From the NCBI RefSeq assembly GCF_039908635.1, contig NZ_CP150918.1, positions 1,178,001-1,242,000 on the forward strand: DNA of 64,000 bases. The letters are read 5' to 3'. This DNA comes from Pseudomonas purpurea. GTDB taxonomy: Bacteria > Pseudomonadota > Gammaproteobacteria > Pseudomonadales > Pseudomonadaceae. The notes below the pieces were generated by a model. The model did no database searches and was not told the DNA's origin. It saw nothing but the letters and a program-made list of their open reading frames with translations. Shown piece after piece: positions 50,001 through 61,382 of the stretch (position 1 is its first letter; the number at the start of each line of letters is the position of its first letter). A program made the translations under genes and the position numbers.

Positions 50001-50471
50001 ATGAGTGATGCCCACCGCGCATTGATCACTGAGTTCTATCAAGCATTCCAGCGGCTGGATGCCGAGGCCATGAGCGCCTGCTACACCGAGGATGTGGTGT
50101 TCAGTGATCCGGCGTTCGGCGAACTGCGTGGGCGCGATGCCGGCGACATGTGGCGCATGCTGGCCAGCCGGGCCAAAGACTTCTCCCTGACCTTCGACAA
50201 CGTCCGTGCGGACGAGCGCACCGGCAGCGCCCATTGGGTCGCGACCTACCTGTTCGGCCAGACCGGCAACACCGTGGTCAACGACATCCAGGCGCGTTTC
50301 GTTTTCCGTGATGGCAAGATCTGCGAGCACCACGATCACTTCAGTCTGTGGCGCTGGTCGCGTCAGGCGCTGGGTTTCAAAGGCCTGTTGCTGGGTTGGA
50401 CGCCGCTGGTGGGCAACGCTGTTCGCGCCCAGGCCTTGAAGGGGCTGAAGGCATTCCAGGCCAGTCGCTGA
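50001..50471 (+). CDS. NTF2/SnoaL-like protein
   Basis: A 156-residue cytoplasmic protein with the SnoaL-like/NTF2 pattern: a helical start [20 protein letters not shown], then [40 protein letters not shown] and [20 protein letters not shown]. Members are small enzymes or ligand-binding proteins of varied function; the substrate is unknown. An in-frame extension upstream lacks a ribosome site. Confidence 0.85.
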   Translation: MSDAHRALITEFYQAFQRLDAEAMSACYTEDVVFSDPAFGELRGRDAGDMWRMLASRAKDFSLTFDNVRADERTGSAHWVATYLFGQTGNTVVNDIQARFVFRDGKICEHHDHFSLWRWSRQALGFKGLLLGWTPLVGNAVRAQALKGLKAFQASR

Positions 50472-50511
50472 TAAGATCGCGGCTTGTTTTCCTACAAACC
50501 TTGATCGTCAC

Positions 50512-50832
50512 GTGAACACCCTTAGCGAAACCTCCGTCAGCAGCGATGAAGCCACGATTGCGATCAGCAAGCCCTGGTTCGTCTATCTGGTTCGCGCGGC
50601 CAACGGTTCGTTGTATTGCGGGATCAGCGACGATCCGATCAAGCGCTTTGCAAAGCATCAGAGCGGTAAAGGTGCCCGTTTTTTTCTCTCCAGCCCGGCC
50701 GTGGCGCTGGTCTACACCGAAACCTGTCGCGACAAAAGCGAAGCGTTGCGCCAGGAGCGGCTGATCAAAAAACTCAAGAAAAGCGCCAAGGAATGCCTGG
50801 TGGCGACTGCCGCTGCGGGCTTGTCTCGCTGA
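50512..50832 (+). CDS. GIY-YIG nuclease-domain protein (YhbQ-like)
   Basis: A 106-residue protein with a single GIY-YIG domain: [20 protein letters not shown] (the YLV and YCG tripeptides), [17 protein letters not shown] and [16 protein letters not shown]. It has a GTG start. Small UPF0213/YhbQ-like proteins of this type are linked to DNA repair or structure-specific cleavage. Confidence 0.88.
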   Translation: MNTLSETSVSSDEATIAISKPWFVYLVRAANGSLYCGISDDPIKRFAKHQSGKGARFFLSSPAVALVYTETCRDKSEALRQERLIKKLKKSAKECLVATAAAGLSR

Positions 50833-50920
50833 CTGATCAGTTCCCGTCAGGCAGATGGGTGGGCTGCCAACCGATTGCGCGCTAAGCTGCTGGTTCCTCA
50901 CACCAGCGGCGGGTTCGAGC

Positions 50921-51856
50921 ATGTCAGAGATCATTCTTCATCATTACCCGACTTCTCCCTTTGCGGAAAAGGCCCGGTTGCTGCTGGGTTTCAAAGGCTT
51001 GTCCTGGCGTTCGGTGAAGATCTCGCCGGTGATGCCAAAACCTGACCTGACGGCGCTGACGGGTGGTTATCGCAAAACCCCTGTATTGCAGATTGGCGCT
51101 GATATCTACTGTGATACGGCGCTGATTGCCCGACGCCTGGAGCAGGAAAAAGCCTCGCCCGCGTTCTTCCCGGAAGGGCGGGAAATGATCACCGCGACGT
51201 TCGCGGCCTGGGCCGATTCGGTGGTGTTTCAGCATGCCGTGAGCCTGGTGTTTCAACCGGAATCGGTGGCGGTGCGGTTTGCCTCGTTGCCGCCAGACGC
51301 GGTGAAGGCCTTTGTCGCTGACCGTGCCGGGTTGTTCAGCGGCGGCACCGCGACGCGCCTGTCGACCGAACTGGCCAAGCACCAATGGCCGACGATCATG
51401 GCGCGTCTCGAACAGCAATTGCAGCGCGAGGACGGGGACTTTCTGTTTGGTGAGCCGTCGATTGCCGACTTCGCCATGGCTCACCCGTTATGGTTTCTCA
51501 AGGGCACGCCGGTGACCTCACCGTTGGTCGATGTTTATCCGGCTGTGTCGGCCTGGTTGGCGCGAGTGATAGGGTTCGGGCATGGCGCGTTCAGCGAGAT
51601 GACTTCACAAGAAGCCCTGGACGTTGCTCGCCATTGCGCGCCGGCTGCCTTGCCGGATGAAGTGTTCAACGAGCCAAACGGCTTCAAGGCGGGGCAGCAG
51701 GTGTCGATTGCCGCGACGGATTACGGCGTTGACCCGGTGGAGGGCGAGTTGCTGTTTGCCGGCAGCGAAGAGCTGATCCTGCGCCGTGAAGATCTGCGCG
51801 CCGGGGTGGTGCATGTGCACTTTCCGCGGTTTGGGTTTCGGGTTGAAGCGAAGTAA
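50921..51856 (+). CDS. Glutathione S-transferase family protein
   Basis: A 311-residue protein. The N-terminal thioredoxin-like GST domain is EIILHHYPTSPFAEKARLLL, GGYRKTPVLQIGADIYCDTA (cis-Pro and glutathione gamma-Glu site); the C-terminal helical domain contains QLQREDGDFLFGEPSIADFA. About 90 extra residues at the end (VSIAATDYGVDPVEGELLFA, LREDLRAGVVHVHFPRFGF-like) extend beyond the usual ~210. The substrate is unknown. Confidence 0.88.
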   Translation: MSEIILHHYPTSPFAEKARLLLGFKGLSWRSVKISPVMPKPDLTALTGGYRKTPVLQIGADIYCDTALIARRLEQEKASPAFFPEGREMITATFAAWADSVVFQHAVSLVFQPESVAVRFASLPPDAVKAFVADRAGLFSGGTATRLSTELAKHQWPTIMARLEQQLQREDGDFLFGEPSIADFAMAHPLWFLKGTPVTSPLVDVYPAVSAWLARVIGFGHGAFSEMTSQEALDVARHCAPAALPDEVFNEPNGFKAGQQVSIAATDYGVDPVEGELLFAGSEELILRREDLRAGVVHVHFPRFGFRVEAK

Positions 51857-51889
51857 CTTACACCGCCGATGTTTGGATCGGCTTGAACC

Positions 51890-52018
51890 TGTGGCGAGGG
51901 AGCTCGCTCCCGCTTGACCGGGCTGGCGCACTCGTGTGCCGCGCTCACAAAATTGGTGTTCATTGCGAAGAGTTTGGGGCTGCTACGCAGCCCAGCGGGA
52001 GCAAGCTCCCTCGCCACA
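51890..52018. repeat. REP pair (TGTGGCGAGGGAGC family) between GST and glutaredoxin genes
   Basis: TGTGGCGAGGGAGCTCGCTC and GAGCAAGCTCCCTCGCCACA, one mismatch, across ~90 bases; between two convergent genes. Confidence 0.9.
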
Positions 52019-52037
52019 GGATTGAGTGAGTCAGTGG

Positions 52038-52388
52038 TTATTTCAGGGCGGCGAGAATCTCGTCCGGGTCGTACCCGCGAATCAGCGTGCCGTTCACATC
52101 GATCAGCGGAATCCCTCGTCCGCCCAGCGCTTCGTACGCCTTGCGCGCTTCGGCATCTTTCTCGATGTCGAATTCCTTATATGGAATACCCTTCTGGTCG
52201 AGAAAACGCCGCGTCAGCTTGCAGTAGCCGCACCAGTCGGTGGCGTAGAGCGTGACCCTGGCGTTTGCCTGGGTCTGTTCGGACACCGCTTGCGAGGGGT
52301 TGAACACCCGCTCGATCTTGCCCCAGTTCTGGTAGACCACGACCACCAGCAGGATCAGCAGGAATTTCTTCAGTACGCCGCCCAGCAT
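52038..52388 (-). CDS. Membrane-anchored glutaredoxin-family protein
   Basis: A 116-residue protein. An N-terminal membrane segment (FLLILLVVVVYQNW) is followed by a glutaredoxin fold: VTLYATDWCGYCKLTRRFLD with active site CGYC, GIPYKEFDIEKDAEARKAYE, and the cis-Pro loop GGRGIPLIDVNGTLIRGYDP. Its orientation (cytoplasm or periplasm) is not certain from charge alone. The ATG overlaps the ndpA stop, so it is co-transcribed with that gene. Confidence 0.9.
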   Translation of the reverse strand: MLGGVLKKFLLILLVVVVYQNWGKIERVFNPSQAVSEQTQANARVTLYATDWCGYCKLTRRFLDQKGIPYKEFDIEKDAEARKAYEALGGRGIPLIDVNGTLIRGYDPDEILAALK

Positions 52389-53392
52389 CAGTTGCGACGC
52401 TTCAGTTGGTCGGTTAGTTGGGTGGGCAGGCCTTTGATGATCAGGGTGCCGGCTTCTTCGTCGTACTCGATCTTCGAACCCAGCAGGTGCGCTTCGAAGC
52501 TGATGGACAGGCCTTCAGCGCGCCCGGTGAAGCGGCGGAACTGGTTGAGGGTGCGTTTGTCGGCCGGAATCTCGGGCGAGAGGCCGTAATCCTTGTTGCG
52601 GATGTGGTCGTAGAAGGCTTTTGGGCGTTCTTCATCGATCAGTTCCGACAGCTCTTCCAGGCCCATCGGTTCACCGAGCTTGGCCTGGCTGCTGGCATAG
52701 TCGACCAGGGTCTTGGTCTTCTCGCGAGCGGAGTCTTCCGGCAGGTCTTCGCTTTCCACGAAGTCACTGAAGGCCTTGAGCAGGGTGCGGGTTTCGCCCG
52801 GACCGTCGACACCTTCCTGGCAGCCGATGAAGTCGCGGAAATACTCCGAAACCTTCTTGCCGTTCTTGCCTTTGATAAACGAGATGTACTGTTTGGACTG
52901 CTTGTTGTTCTGCCACTCGGACACGTTGATGCGTGCCGCCAGGTGCAGTTGGCCCAGGTCCAGGTGCCGCGAGGGCGTCACGTCAAGCTGGTCGGTCACC
53001 GCCACGCCTTCGCTGTGGTGCAGCAGGGCGATGGCCAGGTAGTCGGTCATGCCTTGTTGATAGTGGGCGAACAGCACGTGACCACCGGTCGACAGGTTCG
53101 ATTCTTCCATCAGTTTTTGCAGGTGTTCCACCGCAACGCGGCTGAAGGCAGTGAAATCCTTGCCGCCATCGAGGTATTCCTTCAGCCAGCCGCTGAACGG
53201 GTGCGCGCCGGACTCGGCATGGAACAGACCCCAGGCCTTGCCCTGTTTGGCGTTATAGCTTTCGTTGAGGTCGGCGAGCATGTTCTCGATGGCCGCGGAC
53301 TCTGCCAGTTCCGAGTCGCGAGCGTGGAGAACTGCAGGGGTGCCGTCGGGTTTTTTGTCGATCAGGTGGACGATGCAATGACGGATCGGCAT
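52388..53392 (-). CDS. ndpA: Nucleoid-associated protein NdpA/YejK
   Basis: A 334-residue protein of the YejK family, starting [20 protein letters not shown], with [40 protein letters not shown] and C-terminal [20 protein letters not shown]. The E. coli homologue binds the nucleoid and topoisomerase IV. It faces away from the HU gene, another nucleoid protein, across a ~400-base gap. Confidence 0.93.
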   Translation of the reverse strand: MPIRHCIVHLIDKKPDGTPAVLHARDSELAESAAIENMLADLNESYNAKQGKAWGLFHAESGAHPFSGWLKEYLDGGKDFTAFSRVAVEHLQKLMEESNLSTGGHVLFAHYQQGMTDYLAIALLHHSEGVAVTDQLDVTPSRHLDLGQLHLAARINVSEWQNNKQSKQYISFIKGKNGKKVSEYFRDFIGCQEGVDGPGETRTLLKAFSDFVESEDLPEDSAREKTKTLVDYASSQAKLGEPMGLEELSELIDEERPKAFYDHIRNKDYGLSPEIPADKRTLNQFRRFTGRAEGLSISFEAHLLGSKIEYDEEAGTLIIKGLPTQLTDQLKRRN

Positions 53393-53787
53393 AGGCTTCT
53401 CGGCTGGTTGAAGGGGGGAGGGCGCGCTCCCCGAAAAAGTGCCCAGTGTACCGCAACCACTGGTTTTGGAGCGGGTGGAAGGGTGTTTCGCAGTGGTCCG
53501 ACCGACCTTATGGGATTTTTTGCCGTTTTAGAGCGATAAAGCTGACCAAATGGGTAGGTAGAGGCGGATATTTCCCCGTCTCTGTGCTAGTTTTGCCCCG
53601 TCTTACGCGAAGTCACTGCGTTAAGCGTGCATTCAGCATTTGTCAGGTCGAACCAAACCCTGATTTCGGTATCTATAACCCCGATCCGTCGTGGTTCTAG
53701 CCGGGGGTGCCAGATCCAGAAGATCGGGCTCGATGGCTGACACTGCACTCTGCAATCCAAATGAATTTGATAGGGAAGGAACACTAA
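53393..53787. other. Divergent control region between ndpA and the HU gene
   Basis: About 395 bases without a credible gene. A GGAAGGAA ribosome site sits just before the HU start. The A/T-rich run at 53500-53600 probably holds promoters; I cannot assign boxes. Confidence 0.35.
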
Positions 53788-54069
53788 ATGGCTCTTACTA
53801 AAGACCAACTGATCGCCGATATCGCTGAAGCCATCGACGCGCCGAAAACCACCGCGCGTAACGCTCTGGACCAACTGGGCCAGATCGTTGCTGATCAACT
53901 GGAAAACGGCGGCGAAATCACCCTGCCAGGTATCGGTAAGCTGAAAGTGACCGAGCGTCCTGCCCGTACCGGCCGTAACCCTTCGACTGGCGCTGCCATC
54001 GAAATCGCTGCCAAGAAAGTTATCAAGCTGGTTGTGGCCAAAGGCCTGACCGACGCTGTTAACAAGTAA
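53788..54069 (+). CDS. hupA: HU-family DNA-binding protein
   Basis: A 93-residue histone-like protein that bends and compacts DNA as a dimer. It has MALTKDQLIADIAEAIDAPK, the core EITLPGIGKLKVTERPARTG (GxGxF-like turn) and the DNA-intercalating arm RNPSTGAAIEIAAKKVIKLV with the usual NPxTG. Pseudomonads carry several HU genes; this one resembles the HupA type, but the paralogue is not certain. Monocistronic, with a strong terminator. Confidence 0.93.
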   Translation: MALTKDQLIADIAEAIDAPKTTARNALDQLGQIVADQLENGGEITLPGIGKLKVTERPARTGRNPSTGAAIEIAAKKVIKLVVAKGLTDAVNK

Positions 54070-54080
54070 GACGCAGTAAT

Positions 54081-54122
54081 AAAAAAACCGTGCACTGGAG
54101 CAATCCAGGCACGGTTTTTTTG
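54081..54122 (+). terminator. Rho-independent terminator of the HU gene
   Basis: AAAAAACCGTGC and GCACGGTTTTTTT with an inner CTGGAG/CAATCCAG part form a long stem followed by seven T, 11 bases after the stop. Confidence 0.93.
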
Positions 54123-54156
54123 TATCTGTCATTTACCACCAGCACCGCTATACCAA

Positions 54157-54246
54157 TGTGGGAGCGAGCTTGCTCGCGATGAGGCATTAACATTCAGCAG
54201 AAATGTTGACTGAAAGTCCGCCATCGCGAGCAAGCTCGCTCCCGCA
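54157..54246. repeat. REP pair (TGTGGGAGCGAGC family) between HU gene and rlmF
   Basis: TGTGGGAGCGAGCTTGCTCG and CGAGCAAGCTCGCTCCCGCA across ~50 bases, one mismatch at the end. It separates two convergent genes. Confidence 0.9.
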
Positions 54247-54257
54247 CTTGACCTGCA

Positions 54258-55280
54258 TTAGCTCTTTCGGACCCAGCGCTCGCGCCAGACTTGCTGCTCG
54301 GACTTGGTCTGGAAGGTCCAGGCCACGAAGCGGCTTTTCTTCTGCCCCTGAGACATTTCCACCACCTGGCTTTCCAGGACGCCGGCCTTTTTCAGGGCCG
54401 TCTCAATCGCTGGCAGGTTTGATGCCTTCGAGACCAGAGTGCTGAACCAGAGTACTTTGTGTTGGAAGTGCGCACTCTCGGCGATCAGTTGCGTCACAAA
54501 TCGCGCTTCGCCGCCTTCACACCACAATTCTGCCGACTGACCGCCAAAGTTCAGCACCGGCAGTTTGCGTTTTGGATCGGCGCGGCCCAGGGCGCGCCAT
54601 TTACGCTCACTGCCCCGGGTAGCCTCGTCCATCGAGGCGTGGAACGGTGGGTTGCACATGGTCAGGTCAAAGCGTTCGCCGGGTTCGAGCAGGCCCAGCA
54701 GAATGTGCTTGGGATTGCTTTGCTGGCGCAACTGGATGGCTTTGTTCAGCCCGTTGGACTGCACAATGGCTTTGGCGGCAGCCACGGCCGTCGGGTCGAT
54801 TTCCGAGCCCAGGAAGTGCCAGCGGTAGTCGCTGTAGCCGATCAGCGGATAGACGCAGTTGGCGCCCATGCCGATATCGAGCACCTTGACCGGCGCACCG
54901 CGTGGGATCTCGCCGTCGTTGACACTGGCCAGCAGGTCGGCCAGGAAGTGCACATAGTCGGCACGGCCCGGAACCGGTGGGCAGAGGTAGTCCGCCGGGA
55001 TGTCCCAATGGGCGACGCCGTAGAACGACTTGAGCAGCGCCCGGTTGAACACCCGCACCGCGTCCGGGCTGGCGAAGTCGATGCTTTCCTTGCCGTACGG
55101 GTTGATGATCACGAACTTCGCCAGTTCCGGCGTGGTCTTGATCAGCGCGGGGAAGTTGTAACGACCCTGGTGGCGGTTGCGCGGATGCAGGCTGGCCTTC
55201 TCGCGCGGTTCGACGGCTTTGGCCGGGGTCGCGGGTTTTGGCTTTTGGCGCGGGGCTTTGGGTTTGCTAGGGGCGGTCAT
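54258..55280 (-). CDS. rlmF: 23S rRNA (adenine-1618 N6)-methyltransferase RlmF
   Basis: A 340-residue SAM-dependent enzyme. A basic, Pro/Lys-rich N-terminal tail ([20 protein letters not shown]) is followed by the RlmF block [23 protein letters not shown] motif I is [20 protein letters not shown] and the catalytic N6-adenine motif is [20 protein letters not shown] (NPPF). It modifies the large ribosomal subunit. Monocistronic between two REP pairs. Confidence 0.95.
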   Translation of the reverse strand: MTAPSKPKAPRQKPKPATPAKAVEPREKASLHPRNRHQGRYNFPALIKTTPELAKFVIINPYGKESIDFASPDAVRVFNRALLKSFYGVAHWDIPADYLCPPVPGRADYVHFLADLLASVNDGEIPRGAPVKVLDIGMGANCVYPLIGYSDYRWHFLGSEIDPTAVAAAKAIVQSNGLNKAIQLRQQSNPKHILLGLLEPGERFDLTMCNPPFHASMDEATRGSERKWRALGRADPKRKLPVLNFGGQSAELWCEGGEARFVTQLIAESAHFQHKVLWFSTLVSKASNLPAIETALKKAGVLESQVVEMSQGQKKSRFVAWTFQTKSEQQVWRERWVRKS

Positions 55281-55373
55281 GGGAAGTCGATTCAGGGTTT
55301 TGGCTCAAAGTGGCGGGCATTGTCCCACATCAGCTCAGGATTGATGACAAAAGTGCAGATAACATCGATCAAG

Positions 55374-55463
55374 TGTGGGAGCAGGCTTGCTCGCGAAGGT
55401 GGTTTAACATTCAACATTCATGTTGGCTGACACTCCGCTTTCGCGAGCAAGCCCGCTCCCACA
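55374..55463. repeat. REP pair (TGTGGGAGC family) between rlmF and valS
   Basis: TGTGGGAGCAGGCTTGCTCG and CGAGCAAGCCCGCTCCCACA with ~50 bases between, arms differing at one position. It lies upstream of rlmF and beyond the end of valS. Confidence 0.9.
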
Positions 55464-55498
55464 TTGGAATTTTGGTGTTTTGGGAGAATGCGGCAGGC

Positions 55499-55533
55499 AA
55501 AAAAAGGGAGGCCTTCGCAGGCCTCCCTTTTTA
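55499..55533 (-). terminator. Rho-independent terminator of valS
   Basis: GGGAGGCC-TGCGAA-GGCCTCCC flanked by T on the minus strand and A on the plus strand, 16 bases beyond the valS stop. The stem is nearly perfect. Confidence 0.93.
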
Positions 55534-55549
55534 ATCGCTGGAGTTGCCG

Positions 55550-58397
55550 TTACAAGCTGGCAATCCGCGCATGTTGCTCGGCCAACTTGCCCAGAGCCTG
55601 TTCGGCTTCGGCCAGTTTGGCGCGTTCCTTCTCGATGACTTCAGCCGGGGCCTTGTCAACGAAGCCGGCGTTGGACAACTTGCCGCCCACGCGCTGCACT
55701 TCGCCTTGCAGGCGCTGGATTTCCTTGTCCAGACGCGCCAGTTCAGCACCTTTGTCGATCAGACCGGCCATCGGTACGAGCACTTCCATCTCGCCGACCA
55801 GCGCAGTGGCGGACAGCGGTGCTTCTTCGCCTGCGGCCAGTACGGTGATCGACTCGAGCTTGGCCAGCTTCTTCAGCAGGACTTCGTTCTCGGTCAGGCG
55901 ACGTTGGTCCTCGGCACTGACGTTCTTCAAGAACAGCGGCAGCGGTTTGCCCGGGCCGATGTTCATCTCGCCACGAATGTTACGCGTGCCAAGCATCAGG
56001 CCCTTGAGCCATTCGATGTCGTCTTCGGCAGCCTGATCAATGCGAGCATCATTGGCCACAGGCCAAGGTTGCAGCATGATCGTCTTGCCTTCGATACCGG
56101 CCAGCGGCGCGATGCGCTGCCAGATTTCTTCGGTGATGAACGGCATGAACGGGTGAGCCAGGCGCAGGGCAACTTCCAGCACCCGAACCAGTGTGCGACG
56201 AGTGCCACGCTGACGTTCGATCGGGCCGTTTTCGTCCCACAGCACAGGCTTGGACAGTTCCAGGTACCAGTCGCAATACTGGTTCCAGATGAATTCGTAC
56301 AAGGCTTGCGCCGCCAGGTCGAAACGGAACTGGTCGAGTTGACGGGTCACTTCGGCTTCGGTGCGTTGCAGCTGCGAAATGATCCAGCGATCCGCCAGCG
56401 ACAGCTCAAAGGCTTCGCCGTTCTGGCCGCAGTCTTCGCCCTTGTCCAGCACGTAGCGCGCGGCGTTCCAGATCTTGTTGCAGAAGTTGCGATAGCCTTC
56501 TACGCGGCCCATGTCGAACTTGATGTCGCGACCGGTGGACGCCAGCGAGCAGAAGGTGAAGCGCAGGGCGTCGGTGCCGTAGCTGGCGATGCCGTCGGCG
56601 AACTCGTCGCGGGTCTGCTTTTCAATCTTCTTCGCCAGTTTCGGCTGCATCATGCCCGAAGTGCGTTTTTCTACCAGCGCTTCAAGCTCGATACCGTCGA
56701 TGATGTCCAGCGGGTCGAGGACGTTACCCTTGGACTTGGACATCTTCTGGCCCAGACCATCGCGCACCAGTCCGTGCACATAAACCGTCTTGAACGGAAC
56801 CTGCGGCGTGCCGTCTTCGTTTTTCACCAAATGCATGGTGAGCATGATCATCCGGGCAACCCAGAAGAAAATGATGTCGAAGCCGGTCACCAGTACGTCG
56901 GTGGAGTGGAACTTCTTCAGGAATTCGGTCTGCTGCGGCCAGCCGAGGGTGGAGAAGGTCCACAGGCCCGAGCTGAACCAGGTGTCGAGTACGTCGTTGT
57001 CCTGTTGCAGTGCAACGTCCGGCCCGAGGTTGTGCTTGGCACGCACTTCGGCTTCGTCGCGGCCCACATAGACTTTGCCCGATTCGTCGTACCAGGCCGG
57101 GATCCGGTGGCCCCACCACAACTGACGGCTGATGCACCAGTCCTGGATATCGCGCATCCACGAGAAGTACATGTTTTCGTATTGCTTGGGTACGAACTGG
57201 ATGCGACCGTCTTCAACGGCAGCAATGGCAGGCTCGGCCAATGGCTTGGTGGACACGTACCACTGGTCGGTCAGCCACGGCTCGATGATGGTGCCGGAGC
57301 GGTCGCCTTTCGGGACTTTCAGGGCGTGATCGTCGACGCTGACCAGCAGGGCCGGCGGCGTCGAAGGCGGCAACAATTTCCTTGCGGGCCTGGAAGCGGT
57401 TGAGTCCGGCGTACTCGGTGGGCAGTGTGCCGTCGATCTCTTCGTTGACGCTGCCATCGAGGTTGAATACCTGGGCGGCCGCCAACACTTCGGCGTTCTT
57501 GTCGAAGATGTTCAGCAGCGGCAGGTTGTGGCGCTTGCCGACTTCGTAGTCGTTGAAATCGTGGGCCGGGGTGATTTTCACGCAGCCGGTGCCGAATTCA
57601 GGGTCGCAGTAATCGTCCGCGATGATCGGGATGCGGCGGCCAACCAGCGGCAGCTCGACAAACTTGCCGATCAGGGCCTTGTAGCGCTCATCGTTCGGGT
57701 TAACGGCCACGGCGGAGTCGCCGAGCATGGTTTCCGGGCGGGTGGTCGCGACGATCAGGAAGTCGTTGCCTTCGGCGGTTTTGGCGCCGTCAGCCAGCGG
57801 GTACTTCAGGTTCCACAGGAAACCTTTCTCGTCGTGGTTTTCCACTTCGAGATCGGAAATCGCCGTGTGCAGCTTGGTGTCCCAGTTGACCAGGCGCTTG
57901 CCGCGGTAGATCAGGCCGTCTTCGTGCAGGCGCACGAAGGCCTCTTTAACGGATTCCGACAGGCCGTCGTCCATGGTGAAGCGCTCGCGGCTCCAGTCTA
58001 CAGACGAGCCGAGGCGGCGGATTTGACGGCTGATGTTGCCACCGGACTCATCCTTCCATTCCCAGATTTTTTCGAGGAATTTTTCGCGGCCCAGGTCATG
58101 GCGGTTTTGGCCCTTGGCTTCGAGTTGACGCTCCACCAGCATTTGCGTGGCGATACCGGCGTGGTCGGTGCCCGGCTGCCACAAAGTGTTGCGACCCTGC
58201 ATGCGGCGGAAACGGATCAGGGCGTCCATGATCGCGTTGTTGAAGCCATGACCCATGTGCAGGCTGCCGGTGACGTTCGGCGGCGGGATCATGATGGTGT
58301 AGGAATCGCCCGCGCCTTGCGGGGCGAAGTAGTTCTCGGACTCCCAGGTGTTGTACCAGGAAGTTTCAATGGCGTGCGGCTGGTAGGTCTTATCCAT
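55550..58397 (-). CDS. valS: Valyl-tRNA synthetase ValS, frameshifted as written
   Basis: Charges tRNA-Val; essential. Starts [20 protein letters not shown], with the HIGH-type motif [20 protein letters not shown] near residue 40, editing-domain segments and the KMSKS motif [16 protein letters not shown]. The C-terminal coiled coil ([20 protein letters not shown]) is complete. At 57348-57353 the frame breaks: upstream reads [14 protein letters not shown], downstream continues [20 protein letters not shown] one frame over. Removing one base gives 948 residues, the normal size. The break lies at AGGGCC on the + strand. Since the cell needs ValS, an error in the consensus sequence is the best explanation. 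Confidence 0.95.
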
Positions 58398-58509
58398 GCG
58401 CGGCGGGACCCTATTGGCATTTATTCAGGAAAAGCCGGCAAGTATAGCGGGGCATGGGGCGAAGGGCGAGCAGGGGCAGGCCGGGCGGAGAACTAATGTG
58501 GAATGAACC

Positions 58510-58642
58510 TGTGGCGAGGGAGCTTGCTCCCGCTGGGGCGCGAAGCGGCCCTGATATCTGCACATCAGGTGTGTCAGGTACACCGCATGCTCAAGTTTTG
58601 CGACTGCTTCGCAGCCGAGCGGGAGCAAGCTCCCTCGCCACA
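58510..58642. repeat. REP pair (TGTGGCGAGGGAGC family) upstream of valS
   Basis: Perfect arms TGTGGCGAGGGAGCTTGCTC and GAGCAAGCTCCCTCGCCACA, inner GCGAAGCGGCC and GACTGCTTCGCAGCC. It lies between the small gene at 58668 and valS, inside a likely co-transcribed run. Confidence 0.92.
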
Positions 58643-58667
58643 GAAGCTCACTCCACAGAGATACGGT

Positions 58668-59087
58668 TTATTCGTACTGGCTGAGGAGCCGTTCCATCCG
58701 CGCATCCAAACGGCGTTTGATTTCGGTTTCGATGTGCGGGGCGAAGTCGTCGATCACGTCTTGCATGATCAATTGCGCGGCGGCGCGCAGTTCGCTGTCC
58801 AGGTGCAACATCACGTCAGCGCCTTGCTGGACGGAAGCTGCTGGCGCCGGTTCGACGACAGGGGGGGCGACAGGTGCAGGTTTGGGCGTTGGCGGTTCGA
58901 TGACGTCGGCTTGCGGTTTGCCGCCGACCTGATCGAACAACATCGGGATCTGGCCTTCATCACGCGCTTGCTCGACGGTGTCCGTCAGCAGGGGCGGTTG
59001 CAGGTTGTCATCGCCGAGCAATTGGCGGATCGACTCCAGGTCATCCAGCAGGTGCGTGGGCTTTTGCTGCGGTTTTGGCGTGTCCAT
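58668..59087 (-). CDS. Conserved protein encoded between holC and valS
   Basis: A 139-residue cytoplasmic protein of unknown function. N-terminal KPTHLLDDLESIRQLLGDD is followed by a Pro/Ala-rich linker (EPPTPKPAPVAPPVVEPAP) and a helical C-terminus (LRAAAQLIMQDVIDDFAPHI, EIKRRLDARMERLL). It begins 7 bases after holC. Genes of this kind are usual between holC and valS in pseudomonads, so a link to DNA polymerase III chi is possible but unproven. Confidence 0.85.
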   Translation of the reverse strand: MDTPKPQQKPTHLLDDLESIRQLLGDDNLQPPLLTDTVEQARDEGQIPMLFDQVGGKPQADVIEPPTPKPAPVAPPVVEPAPAASVQQGADVMLHLDSELRAAAQLIMQDVIDDFAPHIETEIKRRLDARMERLLSQYE

Positions 59088-59094
59088 CGTGAAT

Positions 59095-59525
59095 TCAGAG
59101 TCGCTGTAGACGGTGATCTTGCAGAGGATAGCCCTGTTCGCGGTAGAAACGGAAACTCTCCCGCGCAGCCTGTCGAATGGCAGGGTCTTCGACCACTACT
59201 TCGGCGATTCGGGCAAAGCGTTGGGCAAACGAGGGCACCTTCAGGTCAAGGTTGACCAGCAAGTCCTGGTGCTGGCCGGGGTCGTCGCCCAGGGCCCCAG
59301 TACAATCAAGCCGTCCGGTTCGCTTTCGGCAGGGCCGTGAGGCACGAAGCTTTCACCTTTGAACGCCCACAGGCGTGCATCAAGGGCATCACGCTGGGCG
59401 GCATCGCTGCAATGCAGGTAGATCCGGTGGCCCATGCGCCAGGCTTTCTCGGTGAGTTTGCAGGCAAAATCCAGCCGTGCGGCGGGGTCGGCGCTCGGCA
59501 GGATATAAAAGTCGACTTTGGTCAT
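59095..59525 (-). CDS. holC: DNA polymerase III chi subunit HolC, frameshifted as written
   Basis: Part of the clamp-loader; binds single-strand DNA-binding protein. N-terminal MTKVDFYILPSADPAARLDF, KAWRMGHRIYLHCSDAAQRD and LWAFKGESFVPHGP are normal up to ESEPDGLIVLG. There the frame breaks at 59291-59296 (AGGGCC on +, flanked by extra C). The remainder, LGDDPGQHQDLLVNLDLKVP down to GYPLQDHRLQRL, lies in another frame and ends at 59095. Two bases too many, or one missing, would explain the shift; the corrected length (~142) is normal. It is followed closely by the gene at 58668. Confidence 0.9.
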
Positions 59526-59538
59526 CGTGGTTCCTGAG

Positions 59539-59576
59539 CCGCAAGCAGCGTCACCCGTGAGTGACGCTGCTTGCGG
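59539..59576. repeat. Perfect 16-bp hairpin between pepA and holC
   Basis: CCGCAAGCAGCGTCAC and GTGACGCTGCTTGCGG are exact complements with a 6-base loop CCGTGA. It lies 9 bases beyond the pepA stop and 13 bases before the holC start. There is no T-tract, so it may be an mRNA processing or stabilising element rather than a full terminator. Confidence 0.8.
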
Positions 59577-59585
59577 TCATCGGTT

Positions 59586-61382
<1,797 letters not shown>

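Noticed and set aside
59241..59525. A naturally short 94-residue HolC
   Set aside because: The missing C-terminal half is present and conserved-looking in another frame directly downstream, so this is a frameshift.
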